Positions 47,878 to 56,194 of a stretch of 64,000 nucleotides of DNA are shown here, piece after piece. The notes beneath the pieces are model-generated. The model made no database searches. It saw only the letters and a list, made by a program, of their open reading frames with translations, and was not told where the DNA came from. Made by a program: the position numbers and the translations under genes. Numbering within the stretch: position 1 is the stretch's first letter; every line of letters starts with the position of its first letter. The DNA comes from Cohnella silvisoli (lineage in GTDB: Bacteria; Bacillota; Bacilli; Paenibacillales; Paenibacillaceae), in the NCBI RefSeq assembly GCF_021190915.1, contig NZ_JAIOAP010000023.1:35503-99502 (forward strand), read 5' to 3'.

Positions 47878-48177
47878 CTTGATGGGAGAGGAATGAATCC
47901 GATCTCCATGATCAGGCGCATAACCGAGCACGTAACGCACATTGGATTCGAGATGCGAATGATCGATGGCATGCGGAAGCTGGCCAGAGTCGGAGAATTC
48001 GAATGGCGCAACGGCGTCGTTGCGATTCGGGACTTGATCCGTTACGAGGAGTCCACCGGACGATGGATTTTCCCCGAGTCTTTCTCCGAACGGGCTCTGC
48101 GGAAAATTTCAAGAACGGATTCGCAAGGCTACCGGTCTATCTCGGAGTCGGCAAAAGGGGAGTCGGTCTCATGTTGA
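47869..48177 (+). pseudogene. cpaF: cpaF pilus ATPase, 3' part
   Basis: The core itself supplies an ATG in frame with the C-terminal 100 residues of the ATPase (L-D-G-R-G-M-N-P-I-S-M-I-R-R-I-T-E-H-V-T-H-I-G-F, then M-R-K-L-A-R-V-G-E-F), a segment that in CpaF/TadA proteins follows directly on S-V-H-A-N-G. There is no clear ribosome binding site before 47869, but GGGAGAGG precedes an in-frame ATG at 47893. Without the N-terminal ATP site the fragment cannot be an active ATPase. Its stop overlaps the tadB-like start. Confidence 0.85.
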
Positions 48178-49106
48178 AACTCGCTATCATTTCTCTTGTC
48201 GCAGTTCTTTTCCTATTGCTCTATGCATGCTTTCGTTTTGGTCTATCCGCGTGGTGGGATGGACAATCCCGTAAACGCCGGTTAAACGCCAATAAAGAAG
48301 CTCGCTGGAATCTCGATCTGTCGCGGCAAATGATTCGGTTAAGCAAGCCTCACCAGCATATTGCCGATTTGTTGCTGGCGCTCAGGTGGAGAATGAAGCC
48401 GAAAGGCTTTGCGGTTTCCTGTTTCGGGATGGGCATGTTGGGCGTCGCGGGCGGGGTACTTGTTTTCCAATCCTTTCGCGCCGTCGTTATTCTTATGCTC
48501 ATAATGGGATGCCTTCCGTATTTGCTGCTGCGCATGTCTTTGATTAATAGACAAATGGCGACCAGGCTTGAGTTTCTGCCGGCCGTAGAACTGTTCTATC
48601 AAAGTTATCTGGTTACCGGATGCCGCCACATCCGGGTTGCTTTACAGAAAACAGTAGAAGAACGGCGGCTTCCCGGCGAAGTGCAGGCAGTGTTCGATCA
48701 GCTTTACCGGAATTTGTCGGTTAGGGGGGACGATGACGGAAGCTTGCGCCGGTTTTCCTTGTCTTTCGGCCATATGTGGGCGGATTATTTCGGCAGTATT
48801 CTCAAGGTGGCGCTTGAAGAGGGAAACAACGTGGCGGATAACTTGAAGGAATTAATATCAGATATGCGCAAAGCCCAGATGGCCAATCAGATAGAACGAC
48901 ATCGGCTGCTCGAAATACGGATGGCGAATTTCGCCCCGATCCTATTTTTAACTCTGTTTCTCGGCATCAACTTTAGGCTTAATCCCGAAGGAAGCCACAA
49001 GTATTACATTATGGACTCCGCGGGAAGAGGCATGCTGCTTAACTCCGTCGTCTTGTTATTTGGATCGTTGATGATGGGTCTCTATTTGTCCAAACGCAAA
49101 ATATAA
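48171..49106 (+). CDS. tadB: TadB-like pilus assembly membrane protein
   Basis: ATG 48171 (AAAGGGGAG upstream) overlaps the cpaF stop; the long frame from 48003 lies over the cpaF fragment and is not used. 311 residues: an N-terminal membrane helix, two more helices near 75-130, the T2SSF (GspF-like) helical domain (L-P-A-V-E-L-F-Y-Q-S-Y...A-L-E-E-G-N-N-V-A-D-N-L-K-E-L) and two C-terminal helices. Inner-membrane platform protein that works with the CpaF motor. It is intact but lies downstream of the interrupted gene. Confidence 0.8.
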   Translation: MLKLAIISLVAVLFLLLYACFRFGLSAWWDGQSRKRRLNANKEARWNLDLSRQMIRLSKPHQHIADLLLALRWRMKPKGFAVSCFGMGMLGVAGGVLVFQSFRAVVILMLIMGCLPYLLLRMSLINRQMATRLEFLPAVELFYQSYLVTGCRHIRVALQKTVEERRLPGEVQAVFDQLYRNLSVRGDDDGSLRRFSLSFGHMWADYFGSILKVALEEGNNVADNLKELISDMRKAQMANQIERHRLLEIRMANFAPILFLTLFLGINFRLNPEGSHKYYIMDSAGRGMLLNSVVLLFGSLMMGLYLSKRKI

Positions 49107-49126
49107 AAGAGGGAGGGGTGCCAATT

Positions 49127-50020
49127 GTGACGGACTACATCCAGACGCTCATTATCGCAATAGGCGGACTCATCCAGTTCGTCCTTCTGTTTGTTGGGAT
49201 AACCGTCATGATGAAACTGTCTTTCGTCCCTCGCAATCGCTGGCGTATTCATTTGCGAGGCTGGCGCGAAAGACGAACGCCCCGTTGGTGGCTTAAGGTT
49301 TGGCGAACAGACAAGGAGAGCGTAAGCCTGCAGGAGAGGCGGATGCTGTTAGCCGGCTGCGGTATTCGGTATCCACCCGAAGTGTATTTGGCTTACAGAA
49401 GGTGTTTGTTGTTCGTGCTTCCTCTTATGGCGGGAGTAATCTATGAATGCGAAGAAAAGGGATTATTTCCTTCTCTGCTCAGTTGGAATGTTATCTTTGG
49501 CATACTGCTTATTATTGTAATGGCTGCTTGCGACCGAATGTGGCTGCAATCGATCCGTCGCTATAGGTCGGATCGAATCCGACGGGAAATCGTGGCCGTT
49601 AGCAGCCAATTGCTCTACTATACGGGGTCAAGGCTGCATCTGCATGGCAAGCTGATGAAGTGTCTTGTTTTAACCAAACATATCCGAGGCGAGATGGGGT
49701 TATTGCTTAATGAATGGTACCACGATGCGGATAAGGCATTGAAGCGGTTCAAGGAACGGCTCGGTACCGACGAAGCCTATGGGTTTGCCGAGAGCATGCG
49801 TTCTCTCCGCCTTAACGAAAGCCAGGAAATCTACGATATGTTGCGGGAAGTCGTGCGGGACTACAAAGCTCAGATTGAGTTGGCTAAAGACGGACGCAAA
49901 GAAACGACCTCTTATCTCCTTTTCGTGCTTGCGGGAATCCCGATCCTGTATACGTTTCAAATCTTTCTTTACCCATGGGTACAAGAAGCGGCCAAACTTT
50001 TCGATGCTCTTAATCCTTAG
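49127..50020 (+). CDS. tadC: TadC-like pilus assembly membrane protein
   Basis: GTG 49127, eight bases after GGGAGGGG. 297 residues with an N-terminal helix, a hydrophobic pair near 95-145, a cytoplasmic helical T2SSF-like domain (S-S-Q-L-L-Y-Y-T-G-S-R-L-H...) and a C-terminal helix (Y-L-L-F-V-L-A-G-I-P-I-L-Y-T-F). Second platform subunit next to TadB. Confidence 0.75.
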   Translation: MTDYIQTLIIAIGGLIQFVLLFVGITVMMKLSFVPRNRWRIHLRGWRERRTPRWWLKVWRTDKESVSLQERRMLLAGCGIRYPPEVYLAYRRCLLFVLPLMAGVIYECEEKGLFPSLLSWNVIFGILLIIVMAACDRMWLQSIRRYRSDRIRREIVAVSSQLLYYTGSRLHLHGKLMKCLVLTKHIRGEMGLLLNEWYHDADKALKRFKERLGTDEAYGFAESMRSLRLNESQEIYDMLREVVRDYKAQIELAKDGRKETTSYLLFVLAGIPILYTFQIFLYPWVQEAAKLFDALNP

Positions 50021-50035
50021 GAAGGAGGTGTTGGG

Positions 50036-50185
50036 ATGAGAAATATTCTGATTACCGTTATGATGCTCATCGTAGTTGCACTTATGTTTAATACGATCGT
50101 AGCTCAAGATAACACGGGAACTCGCGCCCGTATAGAAACCCACGGGAGTACGGCCAATACGACGCTTGGAAATCTGCAGCCTTAA
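50036..50185 (+). CDS. Small pilin-like membrane protein, 49 residues, copy 1
   Basis: GGAAGGAGGTG lies directly upstream of ATG 50036. The product is a short basic start, one hydrophobic helix (I-L-I-T-V-M-M-L-I-V-V-A-L-M-F) and a polar tail. It resembles the next small gene (both start M-R-x-(I/L)-L-(I/M)-T-V and contain T-x-I/R-...-(A/Q)-x-D), suggesting duplication. In the pilus cluster it could be a Flp-like pilin or a minor pseudopilin, although no classical G/E-Y prepilin site is seen. Confidence 0.6.
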   Translation: MRNILITVMMLIVVALMFNTIVAQDNTGTRARIETHGSTANTTLGNLQP

Positions 50186-50204
50186 TAGGAAGGGAGCGAT
50201 AGGG

Positions 50205-50351
50205 ATGCGACAGCTTTTAATGACGGTGCTGCTAATCGTAACCGTTGTACTGCTTTATACACGTATTACGCAAGGCGACGAAGGCACGCATGGGAAAATT
50301 ACGTCCTCCGGCGGGAGGATGGCAGATCATATTTCCCGGATTAACCCGTGA
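50205..50351 (+). CDS. Small pilin-like membrane protein, 48 residues, copy 2
   Basis: ATG 50205 with GGAAGGGAG upstream (an earlier frame start at 50166 overlaps copy 1). M-R-Q-L-L-M-T-V-L-L-I-V-T-V-V-L-L and a polar tail with G-D-E-G-T-H-G-K. Paralogue of the preceding gene. The stop overlaps the next start. Confidence 0.6.
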   Translation: MRQLLMTVLLIVTVVLLYTRITQGDEGTHGKITSSGGRMADHISRINP

Positions 50352-50773
50352 AGCAATTGCTCGTATTCGTGTTGTTTGCCGCTTTGTTTTGTTGGTTAAT
50401 GTTTTCACCCATTTACAAGCATGTATTAGTTATTCGGCAAGCTTTGCTTCAGCAAGAGGTCGATTATTTGCTCGAAGTAGGGGCAAGCGGCAAATATGGG
50501 TATATTGACGGCGAGATGGTCGCGGAATCACGGGGAAGACTCTCTCAGTATGGATTCTCTGCTCCGCTCCTCGATTACGAGATATCTTCTACTACGGGCG
50601 CTGAAGGAGATAACGCGGCGATCCCTCTGCCAAGAGGTACCGGTATTAAGCTGCTAATCTCGTATCCTTACGAGAATTTGCTTAACATTGATCGGTTGAT
50701 TGGACTTGAGCCGCCTTCGGAGGATGCCCGTATCGCAGGAGGAGGGATGAAGATGAGCGAGTACGTACCTTAA
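50348..50773 (+). CDS. Pilus-cluster protein with N-terminal helix, 141 residues
   Basis: GTG start in a 4-base overlap with copy 2. An N-terminal hydrophobic helix (L-L-V-F-V-L-F-A-A-L-F-C-W-L) precedes an extracytoplasmic domain with Y-D-Y-type and G-T-G-I-K-L-L-I-S-Y strands. Size and topology fit a minor pilin or TadE/F-like subunit; the family is not certain. Confidence 0.6.
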   Translation: MKQLLVFVLFAALFCWLMFSPIYKHVLVIRQALLQQEVDYLLEVGASGKYGYIDGEMVAESRGRLSQYGFSAPLLDYEISSTTGAEGDNAAIPLPRGTGIKLLISYPYENLLNIDRLIGLEPPSEDARIAGGGMKMSEYVP

Positions 50774-50797
50774 CTGAGCTAAGGGGTTTGCAACAAT

Positions 50798-51280
50798 ATG
50801 GCCAAGCTAGTGTTTAGCGTGCTTATGATCGTCATTTGGTGGATGCTTCATGCTCTTCAGATGGATGAGGAGCTTGCGATGGGGACGGTTCATGAGGCCA
50901 AACGCGCTGTTGACCGCGCCGCGCACGCGGCGGCTCAGCAGCTCGATCGGGATAAACTGGAGCTGGGCGTTTTATCGATTAAGGCGGAATTCGCGGAACA
51001 AAAGGCACTCGCGTATTTGCAAGAAAATCTATCGTTAGATGCAGGTTTGAACCCGCAGCCGGGAAGCTTTCTCCGGGATCCAGCGGAAGTACGGCTTTTC
51101 AAAATCGTTAATGAAGGGGTCGTGTATCCCTATACTTATCGAAATTCTCTCTACGACTACGAAGTCACGCTTGATCGACCAGGCGTCATATTGATCGTTC
51201 ACGTAAAATATCCCCGGCTATTCGGAGTATTAGCCCCCGTGGAGTGGGATTTAAAAGGCTCTGCCGAGTTGGTTTATTAA
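50798..51280 (+). CDS. TadE-like pilus-cluster protein, 160 residues
   Basis: N-terminal helix (V-F-S-V-L-M-I-V-I-W-W-M-L-H-A-L) followed by an amphipathic helix with A-K-R-A-V-D-R-A-A-H-A-A-A-Q-Q, like the N-terminus of TadE/TadG pseudopilins, and a beta-rich C-terminal domain. Last gene of the cluster. Confidence 0.6.
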   Translation: MAKLVFSVLMIVIWWMLHALQMDEELAMGTVHEAKRAVDRAAHAAAQQLDRDKLELGVLSIKAEFAEQKALAYLQENLSLDAGLNPQPGSFLRDPAEVRLFKIVNEGVVYPYTYRNSLYDYEVTLDRPGVILIVHVKYPRLFGVLAPVEWDLKGSAELVY

Positions 51281-51287
51281 GCTCTTG

Positions 51288-51316
51288 TTGACGTGATCCC
51301 CCTTCTTTGCTCTAAT
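51288..51316 (+). promoter_or_regulatory. Promoter of the M24 peptidase gene
   Basis: TTGACG (51288-51293), 17 bases, TCTAAT (51311-51316). Confidence 0.6.
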
Positions 51317-51354
51317 GATAACGTGTGGATTGCCATTAAAGGGGTGTCGACCGG

Positions 51355-52569
51355 ATGCAGATTTTCCCTCCTCGAGAAGAGTGGTACAACCGCCAACAGC
51401 GGCTGCAACAAAAGCTAATTCAAGATGGTTTAAAAGGCTGTTTGATTTCTCAGAACGTCGGTATCTATTATTTCACCGGCTCCATGCAAACCGGCTACTT
51501 ATTTATGCCTGCCGATGGTGATCCTACATATTATGTTCGGAGAAGCATAGCGCGGGCGTTCAAGGAGTCGCAAGTACGGACGGTTGAGCTAGGCTCGTTA
51601 CGGCAGTTCGGCAAGCAGTTGGAATCCGATTATCCCTCGGTGTTCATCTCTGAATCAGATAACCCGCTGTTGATAGGTGCCGACATGGATGTCATGCCAG
51701 CGCAATTATATGTCCGTCTGGCGGAGGCGATTCCGCAAGCGCAATTAAAAGATGGCTCTGCATTGCTAAGGAATGTTCGCAGCGTGAAATCTCCCTATGA
51801 GATCGATTGTATTTCAAGGGCAGCCGAGGTGGCTGCTGCAGCTTTGGAAGAAGGGATCGCGGCTCTACAAGAAGATATGACTGAGCTCGAGCTCATCGCT
51901 ATCATTGAAAATGCAATGCGGAAGCGAGGCCATATCGGTCTTATGAGGATGCGCGGTTACAACCAAGAAATTATGACGGGTGTTGTTTCGGCGGGAGAAG
52001 CCGCGGCGGAGCCTACTTACTTCGATGGCCCTGCCGGCGGCCGCGGGTTATCTCCAGCGGCCCCGCAAAGCGTTAGTCTGCGTCCGATCGGACGAAATGA
52101 GACCATCTTAATCGACATTGGTTGCTGCATCGATGGATATACGATTGACCAGACTCGCACTGCCGTTATCGGCGAGCTTCCTTCGGAGCTTCAAGCTGCG
52201 TACGAGACGGCCGAAGCGATTATAAGGCGCAGCGAACAGCTGCTGCGTCCCGGAACGAAGCCGGAGCAACTATACGCGCAAGCTTTGGAAATGGCGGAAG
52301 CGGCGGGATTGTCCGAGCATTTCATGGGCTTTGGCCGGGATCAAGTCAAATTTCTCGGTCATGGCATTGGCCTCGAGATCGATGAGTGGCCCGTTCTTGC
52401 ACGAGGATTTCAAGATCCGCTGGAGCCGGGAATGACACTTGCGGTTGAGCCAAAGTTTACCTTTCCGGGTCTTGGTGTCGTCGGCATAGAGAACACCTAT
52501 CTCATTACGGAAACCGGCTGCAGACCCCTGACTCAGTCCCCCGAGAGAATATATACGATACAAATTTAA
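51355..52569 (+). CDS. Xaa-Pro aminopeptidase-like M24 family metallopeptidase
   Basis: 404 residues with AAGGGGTG upstream. The creatinase-type N-terminal domain is followed by a pita-bread catalytic domain with five metal ligands: L-I-D-I-G (Asp), I-D-Q-T-R-T (Asp), G-H-G-I-G-L (His), V-E-P-K-F (Glu) and I-E-N-T (Glu). Such enzymes cut X-Pro bonds of cytoplasmic peptides. An insertion with G-G-R-G-L-S-P-A-A-P-Q-S precedes the metal site. Confidence 0.88.
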   Translation: MQIFPPREEWYNRQQRLQQKLIQDGLKGCLISQNVGIYYFTGSMQTGYLFMPADGDPTYYVRRSIARAFKESQVRTVELGSLRQFGKQLESDYPSVFISESDNPLLIGADMDVMPAQLYVRLAEAIPQAQLKDGSALLRNVRSVKSPYEIDCISRAAEVAAAALEEGIAALQEDMTELELIAIIENAMRKRGHIGLMRMRGYNQEIMTGVVSAGEAAAEPTYFDGPAGGRGLSPAAPQSVSLRPIGRNETILIDIGCCIDGYTIDQTRTAVIGELPSELQAAYETAEAIIRRSEQLLRPGTKPEQLYAQALEMAEAAGLSEHFMGFGRDQVKFLGHGIGLEIDEWPVLARGFQDPLEPGMTLAVEPKFTFPGLGVVGIENTYLITETGCRPLTQSPERIYTIQI

Positions 52570-52585
52570 AAGCGATAGAATTCCT

Positions 52586-52623
52586 ATCACCAGATGCCGA
52601 TTTTGGTTTCTGGTGATTTTTTA
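52586..52623 (+). terminator. Rho-independent terminator
   Basis: ATCACCAGA, loop, TCTGGTGAT, then six T. Confidence 0.9.
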
Positions 52624-52718
52624 TGCTATTTTCCCATACAACAGCATTTGCATAGAGTAGCCCTTTTTAGTAGGATAGTAATATTATTACCGCGTGCATC
52701 GAGAAGGGGAGAATCGGG

Positions 52719-53102
52719 ATGCTGAAACTGGGGGAAAAAATCGTTATCGTGGATGACCGGTTTGAACAGAATTTGCCGGTAGGCGAATACGGTTATGTGA
52801 TCGCTTATGATCGTAATAACGATAGCGCATTTGACTATATTATCCGTGTGCCTAAAGCCAATAGACAATTCTATGTTCCCTGCGAGGATATCGAATTGGA
52901 AGAAACGCTGCTAGAGCTTGAAGCAGATCGAATCGAAAGAGAAGCGCTTATTGACTTCGCATTGGTTACTCGAAATGAGGAGCTGTTTAAGCGGATCATG
53001 AACGGCGGGCAAGAAGAGGAACAACCCGTCGAAGAAGCAAGCAAAGAAGTGTTAAGCCGCGAAGAATTTATTCGCCAGGTCAACTTAAAAGCGTGGATAT
53101 AA
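52719..53102 (+). CDS. Small protein with IDEAL-like motif
   Basis: 127 residues. The N-terminal half looks like a small beta barrel (G-E-K-I-V-I-V-D-D-R-F...G-Y-V-I-A-Y-D-R). Residues about 75-95 (A-L-I-D-F-A-L-V-T-R-N-E-E-L-F-K-R-I) fit the IDEAL motif (L-I-D-x-A-L-x4-D/N-E-x-x-F), which in Bacillus occurs in small regulatory or protease-adaptor proteins such as ComK-related YpiB/MecA-linked factors. The exact role is unknown. Confidence 0.5.
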   Translation: MLKLGEKIVIVDDRFEQNLPVGEYGYVIAYDRNNDSAFDYIIRVPKANRQFYVPCEDIELEETLLELEADRIEREALIDFALVTRNEELFKRIMNGGQEEEQPVEEASKEVLSREEFIRQVNLKAWI

Positions 53103-53127
53103 TTCAGGCTAGCCGTTAACGTATACG

Positions 53128-53179
53128 CCAAAGCGCGCCGTAAGTATCTTGTCATCCAAGATGCATACGGCGCGCTTTG
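53128..53179. terminator. Long hairpin between convergent genes
   Basis: AAAGCGCGCCGTA...TACGGCGCGCTTT with further pairing (ATCTTG/CAAGAT) inside. The T runs are short, but it separates two converging genes and is very stable. Confidence 0.65.
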
Positions 53180-53184
53180 CCAAT

Positions 53185-54264
53185 TCACTTACTTACCGCA
53201 ACCCGGATACCCGCCGGTACAGGTGTGGCTCGCCCGAATAAATAACCTTGAAACAACGATACCCCGGCTTTGCGCAAGTAATCCCATTCCGCTTGGCGCT
53301 CCAATCCCTCCGCCAGAACAACGCCATGAAAATGAGAAACGCGGTCAAGCAATTCGTCGATATATCGTTGTTTCCCCGTGTCCGTATCACAGTTGCTAAC
53401 CCACTTGCGATCCATTTTAACGTAATCGGGTTGAAGGCGATCGACGGCATCAAGATTAGCGAAACCGACTCCTACGTCGTCTAACGCAAGGCGAACGCCC
53501 TCTTGCCGATAAACATCGAATACCTTCAATAACCCGGGATCATCGAGCGGTTCGGATTCCATCACTTCGAATACGTAGTCGCCCGGATCCGTCCCCGTTT
53601 CCTTCATCATTTCGAAAGTGCCTTTCAGGCAAGCTGTCGGACAATGGAGCGAGGAAGGCAGGAAATTAATAAACCTTTTGATCCCGTTCTGCAGATGTGC
53701 GGCGCCCATGCGGATTGCCGAATGCCTCGCTTCCCTGTCCAGAAAGGAATGCTGGCCGATCCGTCTCGCCTTCTCGAATAATTCTGCCGGGCGAAAAGGA
53801 ATTTGTTCCGGCAACGGACGCAATAGAAACTCGTACCCGATAATGTTGCCGCTCGGCTGCACGACGGGCTGAAGATGGGTCGTAAATAACCGATGCAAAA
53901 TATAGTCGGATACGTTATGCCCTCCCACTTCGCCAAAAAGCTCCGACAAAGGAATCCACGCCTCATCTTCGCCGTCCTTATTTTCCGCTAACCGATCGTC
54001 GGTTTGTTTGTCGTCATAGCAAATCCGGCATTGAATGCTTCGGGCATCGTCGGCTGGCAGCCGTGCCTGCAAATTACTCATGAGCTTAAGCAGTTGTTGC
54101 TGGTTGTCGTATTGCAGCCCGATCGGAAGGTCTTCCGATTTCTCGGTATCCTGGATGGCTTCTCGCAATAGAGTACGCAAGCTTAGATCGTCAGCCGCAA
54201 ATTCCACATAACCTGAATCCCGCAGTGGAATCGAAGATAAACCTTTATGGTAACGGGACATCAT
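53185..54264 (-). CDS. EAL-domain protein, probable c-di-GMP phosphodiesterase
   Basis: 359 residues; about 120 N-terminal residues without a recognised sensor, then an EAL domain. Key residues are present in slightly altered motifs: E-F-L-L-R-P for E-A-L-x-R, I-N-F-L-P (Asn), F-E-V-M-E-S (Glu), A-L-D-D-V-G-V-G-F (two Asp), V-K-M-D (Lys), A-E-G-L-E (Glu) and F-Q-G-Y-L-F (Gln). It could therefore hydrolyse c-di-GMP to pGpG. No membrane segment. Promoter not clear; transcribed away from gatC. Confidence 0.85.
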   Translation of the reverse strand: MMSRYHKGLSSIPLRDSGYVEFAADDLSLRTLLREAIQDTEKSEDLPIGLQYDNQQQLLKLMSNLQARLPADDARSIQCRICYDDKQTDDRLAENKDGEDEAWIPLSELFGEVGGHNVSDYILHRLFTTHLQPVVQPSGNIIGYEFLLRPLPEQIPFRPAELFEKARRIGQHSFLDREARHSAIRMGAAHLQNGIKRFINFLPSSLHCPTACLKGTFEMMKETGTDPGDYVFEVMESEPLDDPGLLKVFDVYRQEGVRLALDDVGVGFANLDAVDRLQPDYVKMDRKWVSNCDTDTGKQRYIDELLDRVSHFHGVVLAEGLERQAEWDYLRKAGVSLFQGYLFGRATPVPAGIRVAVSK

Positions 54265-54337
54265 TTTTCCCTCCTCGCTTCTGTGCCTATAGTTTTCTTT
54301 TACCCTTTTACCTTGTACGTGAAGCGGGTTTGAATCA

Positions 54338-54366
54338 TTGAGTTCCCTTAGTTTGTCCGATATAAT
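54338..54366 (+). promoter_or_regulatory. gatCAB promoter
   Basis: TTGAGT (54338-54343), 17 bases, TATAAT (54361-54366); gatC begins 48 bases further. Confidence 0.8.
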
Positions 54367-54413
54367 GAAAAGAATGAGCAGATAAGTGGATTTTAAGGAG
54401 GGTTAATACAAGC

Positions 54414-54701
54414 ATGAGTATCACGAAAAAAGACGTAGAGCATGTTGCGAATTTAGCGCGTCTTGAGCTGTCGGATGCCGAGAAAGAGCAATTCGGAGAT
54501 CAGTTAAACGCTATTCTTAAATATGCGGATAAATTGAACGAATTAAACACGGACGGGATAGAACCGACCAGCCATGTGTTGCCTCTAGCCAATGTAATGA
54601 GAGCAGATACGGTTAAACCATCCTGGCCCATTGAGAAAGTACTTCTCAACGCTCCGGAGGAAGAGGACGGTCAATTCAAAGTACCGCCCGTTCTGGAATA
54701 A
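54414..54701 (+). CDS. gatC: Asp-tRNA(Asn)/Glu-tRNA(Gln) amidotransferase subunit C
   Basis: 95 residues, the usual length. V-E-H-V-A-N-L-A-R-L-E-L-S-D-A-E and L-N-T-D-G-I-E-P-T-S-H-V are typical. Belt-like subunit that holds GatA and GatB together. AAGGAGGG upstream; 20 bases before gatA. Confidence 0.96.
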   Translation: MSITKKDVEHVANLARLELSDAEKEQFGDQLNAILKYADKLNELNTDGIEPTSHVLPLANVMRADTVKPSWPIEKVLLNAPEEEDGQFKVPPVLE

Positions 54702-54721
54702 AGACTTAGGAGGAGCAAAGA

Positions 54722-56182
54722 ATGTCAGTTTTTGACTTGAAATTGTCCGAAATACATAACCGTCTTCACGATAAGCAATTATCCGTTACCGACCTGGTGG
54801 AGCAATCCTTCAAACGGATTACCGATACGGACGACAAAATCGGCGCGTTTCTCACGTTAAATGAAGAAGGCGCGCGCAAGGAAGCCCAAGCATTGGATGC
54901 CCAACTTGCTTCAGGGGACGAACGGGGCCTCTTGTTCGGTATTCCGGCAGGCATCAAGGACAATATCGTTACCGAAGGATTGCTGACGACATGCGGTAGC
55001 AAATTTCTTGGAAACCATAATCCAATCTACGATGCGGCAGTCGTAACGAAGCTTCGCGCGGCACAATCCGTCACGATAGGCAAGCTGAACATGGACGAGT
55101 TTGCGATGGGCGGTTCCAACGAGAATTCCGCGTACCATCCCGTCCACAATCCTTGGGACTTAGACCGAGTACCCGGCGGCTCAAGCGGCGGGTCGGCGGC
55201 AGCGGTTGCCGCTGGACAAGTATATTTCACGCTTGGCTCCGATACGGGCGGTTCCATTCGCCAGCCGGCCGCATATTGCGGCGTTGTCGGATTAAAGCCG
55301 ACCTACGGCCTTGTTTCCCGATTCGGCCTAGTTGCATTCGCGTCTTCGCTTGATCAGATCGGGCCCATCACGAAAAACGTCGAAGATTCCGCCTATGTCC
55401 TGCAAGCGATCGCGGGTCATGACGAGAGGGACTCCACCTCCGCTAACGTCGAAATCCCGGATTATCTTTCCGCTCTTACCGGCGATGTCAAAGGCTTGCG
55501 GATTGGGGTGCCTAAAGAATATTTGGGTCAAGGGATTGACCCGCAGGTCAAAGAACGCGTACTTGAAGCGTTAAAAGTTTTTGAATCGATGGGTGCCGTG
55601 TGGGAAGAAGTCTCATTACCGCATACGGATTACGCCGTCGCTACTTATTATTTGTTAGCATCGTCCGAAGCATCCTCCAACCTGGCTCGATTCGACGGCG
55701 TACGTTACGGCGTTCGCGCCGACAATCCGTCCAACCTGCTTGATCTATACCGCCGTTCTCGCAGCGAAGGGTTCGGAGCCGAAGTGAAGCGCAGGATCAT
55801 GTTAGGAACATATGCGCTCAGCTCCGGTTATTATGATGCTTATTATAAAAAGGCTCAGCAGGTTCGTACGCTTATCAAACGCGATTTCGATCAAGTATTC
55901 GAGAAATTCGATCTAATTATCGGACCAACGGCACCAACGCCGGCTTTTAAATTAGGCGAACAAGTCGGAGATCCGCTCACGATGTATTTGAACGATATTT
56001 GCACGATTCCTGTCAGTTTGGCGGGCGTGCCCGCAATTAGCGTTCCATGCGGTTTAGCGGACGGATTGCCCGTAGGACTGCAAATTATCGGCAAGCCGTT
56101 CGACGAGCAGACGGTACTGAGAGCCGCGCACGCATTCGAAAGCCAAACCGGGTTTCATAACCTGCGTCCGGCCCTGTCTTAG
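54722..56182 (+). CDS. gatA: Asp-tRNA(Asn)/Glu-tRNA(Gln) amidotransferase subunit A
   Basis: 486 residues. The amidase triad is visible: Lys79 in P-A-G-I-K-D-N, Ser154 in P-G-G-S-S-G-G-S and Ser178 in D-T-G-G-S-I-R. Frees ammonia from glutamine and channels it to GatB to make Gln-tRNA(Gln) (and Asn-tRNA(Asn)) from misacylated tRNA. GGAGGAG precedes the start. Confidence 0.98.
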   Translation: MSVFDLKLSEIHNRLHDKQLSVTDLVEQSFKRITDTDDKIGAFLTLNEEGARKEAQALDAQLASGDERGLLFGIPAGIKDNIVTEGLLTTCGSKFLGNHNPIYDAAVVTKLRAAQSVTIGKLNMDEFAMGGSNENSAYHPVHNPWDLDRVPGGSSGGSAAAVAAGQVYFTLGSDTGGSIRQPAAYCGVVGLKPTYGLVSRFGLVAFASSLDQIGPITKNVEDSAYVLQAIAGHDERDSTSANVEIPDYLSALTGDVKGLRIGVPKEYLGQGIDPQVKERVLEALKVFESMGAVWEEVSLPHTDYAVATYYLLASSEASSNLARFDGVRYGVRADNPSNLLDLYRRSRSEGFGAEVKRRIMLGTYALSSGYYDAYYKKAQQVRTLIKRDFDQVFEKFDLIIGPTAPTPAFKLGEQVGDPLTMYLNDICTIPVSLAGVPAISVPCGLADGLPVGLQIIGKPFDEQTVLRAAHAFESQTGFHNLRPALS

Positions 56183-56194
56183 GAGGAGCATAAC

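Noticed and set aside
48003..48170. Upstream extension of the TadB-like protein
   Set aside because: It overlaps the cpaF 3' coding sequence in another frame; ATG 48171 has a ribosome binding site and gives a normal N-terminal helix.
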